64,000 bases of DNA from Eubacterium sp. (GTDB lineage Bacteria; Bacillota; Clostridia; Lachnospirales; Lachnospiraceae). Of the stretch, positions 63,601-64,000 are shown piece by piece; the stretch's first letter is position 1, and each line of letters starts with the position of its first letter. Position numbers and translations under genes: made by a program. Location of the stretch: contig JAAWDZ010000029.1 of assembly GCA_022794015.1 (NCBI GenBank), positions 1 through 64,000 on the forward strand, written 5' to 3'. The notes under the pieces are model-generated. The model had not been told where the DNA came from, did not search any database, and was given only the letters and a program-made list of their open reading frames with translations.

Positions 63601-64000
63601 CTTGTAGCGGCAAAAAATGCCGGACTTGATGCGATTGGTAAAGCAACAACAATTGCCGAAGCGGATCGTGAATTAAGAATCGCAAAAGCGGCAATGGCAG
63701 CAGTGCAAAAGAAACTGAAATCCATTCAGCTGACTCCGAATAAATCCATTATGCTTGCACAGAGCAAGGCATACCGCAGAAACGGATTTTTAAATAGCCA
63801 GGTAAAGGTCGGAAACTATGTGGATTACTTTGTCGACGTAAAGGAAGCAGGCGAATATACTTTTACCTACGCGCTTTATGCGGACGAGGCTATAGAGGAT
63901 GCTTTTGCGATTAAATATGACGAGAATGAGTATCCGGATACATTAGCCGGAGAATATGCAAAGGTAAGCGTGCCGAAGATCGAAGTAGAAGGAAATCTTG
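60697..64000 (+). CDS. Giant secreted protein of tandem beta-sandwich modules (3' end outside window)
   Basis: The ORF track misses this gene because it runs off the window; at least 1101 residues are present. ACAGGAGG precedes ATG 60697. A signal peptide (LCLSFVMLLTAVTGAVPAAAV) is followed by a three-domain unit: A about 61-180 (SSGQYANGEFM..GSWAQGADFKLAEI), B about 185-305 and C about 325-445 (FHAIEAGGNIGYSAEGL, PGNWYEADYAD). The unit is repeated as A' (QYANGRWI..GSWVAGANWKLDKF), B' and C' (GNIGYSAPGL, GNWYDADYVD) up to about 870. Two helical FIVAR-like linkers (EALSAEEKEQIEAEL; EADYRPEKWTQLVAAKNAG) and a further B-type module (VDYFVDVKEAGEYTFTYAL) follow. The modules resemble CBM6-type carbohydrate-binding folds. 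A catalytic domain may lie beyond the edge. Confidence 0.85.
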   Translation, partial: MKEKFLSLCLSFVMLLTAVTGAVPAAAVRAAQLPETIVVKGSAVEAKWLTENGTDTYGDGKEAEYLKVSSGQYANGEFMAEFAEAGIYQMSFLAAVKSAPTKFHIEVRPESDENAFKTFYDDAFFAVTDEGDSYNTYTEFGNGPSVQIPAAGSYVFKIGSWAQGADFKLAEIRFDATEIFEPYDPQRVHPVAADGETELVIGDLRNGVPKDTARDFKLNVAKAGNYTITYTLGQNSGTLASDSEDAFGVTVNPGMETEESYPAVTITKYYQELPVKQTVSLGAGEQTLRLQTLVDGFTITKVVLNPQTVHTADATQGGDVIDASAYSSASGFHAIEAGGNIGYSAEGLKVDYAVLVEKSGVYTVSYEYISQNEASLITQIDGVQVAESETAASTAPGNWYEADYADTETDGVSFRLEKGLHTVSVVWTKANINMKSLNLICMTPDMGAYVFEVEGELGPDGTGAYQVSSGKETDINGNEVGYMQVSSAQYANGRWIVNFPYAGTYKVQMVMAVPTLTNNVHMEWTPAPAQSDNDFTVLSENIPVEQTQPNEYRTFGGPELAVEEAGEYDIKFGSWVAGANWKLDKFIFTCENPVMPPSTDEPLIVEKGSTLNLREALAANKKGSLRANPSTGDYVDYVIEVKEEGDYILTYSVGANNGAVEDAFQVQVAEYKEEVSGDNFTQKLAPVQMTRYYDAIMERQAIRLRAGKFVLRTKALNSGFSLSRFTISDQIVTEIPGDGTAVTIDAVDFNDSDNYHAIQSGSAGGKGNIGYSAPGLGLDYAVQTEKSGIYNISYHYTSSGDSSLTTQRLTGDGVVSLGTSQILKATGTGNWYDADYVDSENVPVLLAGGQNTLRVRWDSADINLRSFTLAYQGSAVEYVKELLGALPSKGDLTLEDEAAVEKAKASYEALSAEEKEQIEAELVTKLNEAIAQIPVLWLAKTIADNKENLEKTFGTYNEADYRPEKWTQLVAAKNAGLDAIGKATTIAEADRELRIAKAAMAAVQKKLKSIQLTPNKSIMLAQSKAYRRNGFLNSQVKVGNYVDYFVDVKEAGEYTFTYALYADEAIEDAFAIKYDENEYPDTLAGEYAKVSVPKIEVEGNL

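Overview
The window looks like a chromosomal segment of a low-to-mid GC Gram-positive anaerobe, most probably a gut Lachnospiraceae (Clostridia). The reasons are strong AGGAGG-type ribosome binding sites, Firmicutes synteny tsaC - ywlE-like - upp - dcd - atp operon, very large secreted GH2 beta-galactosidases carrying lectin-like, Ig-like and LRR modules, an NADP-type glutamate dehydrogenase, YesM/YesN-type two-component genes and a nadABC-niaR cluster. The genus cannot be fixed from the sequence alone.

Layout. 1-3.5 kb is an AT-rich accessory patch: a decayed IS110 transposase, an SDH/ClpP-fold serine protease coupled to a 60-aa partner, two diverged copies of a hairpin-bearing repeat flanking them, and a GtrII-type membrane glucosyltransferase. 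3.7-8.1 kb has a large soluble hybrid histidine kinase with two receivers, nudC and a small membrane protein. 8.1-12.1 kb (minus strand) encodes a secreted Big/InlB/TSP3/vWA/lipase protein behind a roughly 190-nt structured leader. 12.7-16.9 kb holds a membrane diguanylate cyclase abutting a reduced Ter-type biosynthetic module (PRTase-TRSP, StiP, and a convergent CitE-like lyase). 17.3-27.1 kb is a 13-gene run tsaC, YwlE-like pseudo-phosphatase, upp, dcd, atpZ, atpI and atpBEFHAGDC; the c subunit carries the full Na+ ligand signature.

27.4-32.4 kb is a 1638-aa secreted beta-galactosidase with a LamG domain inserted in its catalytic barrel region. 32.7-36.3 kb is nadABC plus the niacin repressor niaR. 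36.4-43.1 kb (minus) has a lipoprotein, a GPH sugar symporter, a patatin phospholipase, NfeD, an EamA transporter and an AI-2E family transporter, with large palindromic repeats in the gaps. 43.3-48.4 kb (minus) is an OmpR-type regulator and kinase followed by an ABC exporter whose upstream gap carries a BceR-type box. 48.9-55 kb is a 2023-aa beta-galactosidase; 55.2-56.5 kb is gdhA. 56.7-60.6 kb is an orphan sugar-binding lipoprotein, a YesM-like kinase and a YesN-like regulator, followed by a giant secreted protein of repeated beta-sandwich modules that runs off the window.

How it works together (inference): the right half looks like a glycan-foraging locus. A shared upstream element (ATARTCC, 47-48 bp before a TATAAT box) lies before the sugar-binding protein, before the modular secreted protein and, more weakly, before the second beta-galactosidase. 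This suggests one regulon controlled by the local binding-protein/kinase/AraC-regulator trio. The points I consider most worth following are this regulon, the diguanylate cyclase plus TerD-less biosynthetic module, the YwlE homolog that has lost its nucleophilic cysteine, the protease cassette between paired hairpins, and the family of nested palindromes.
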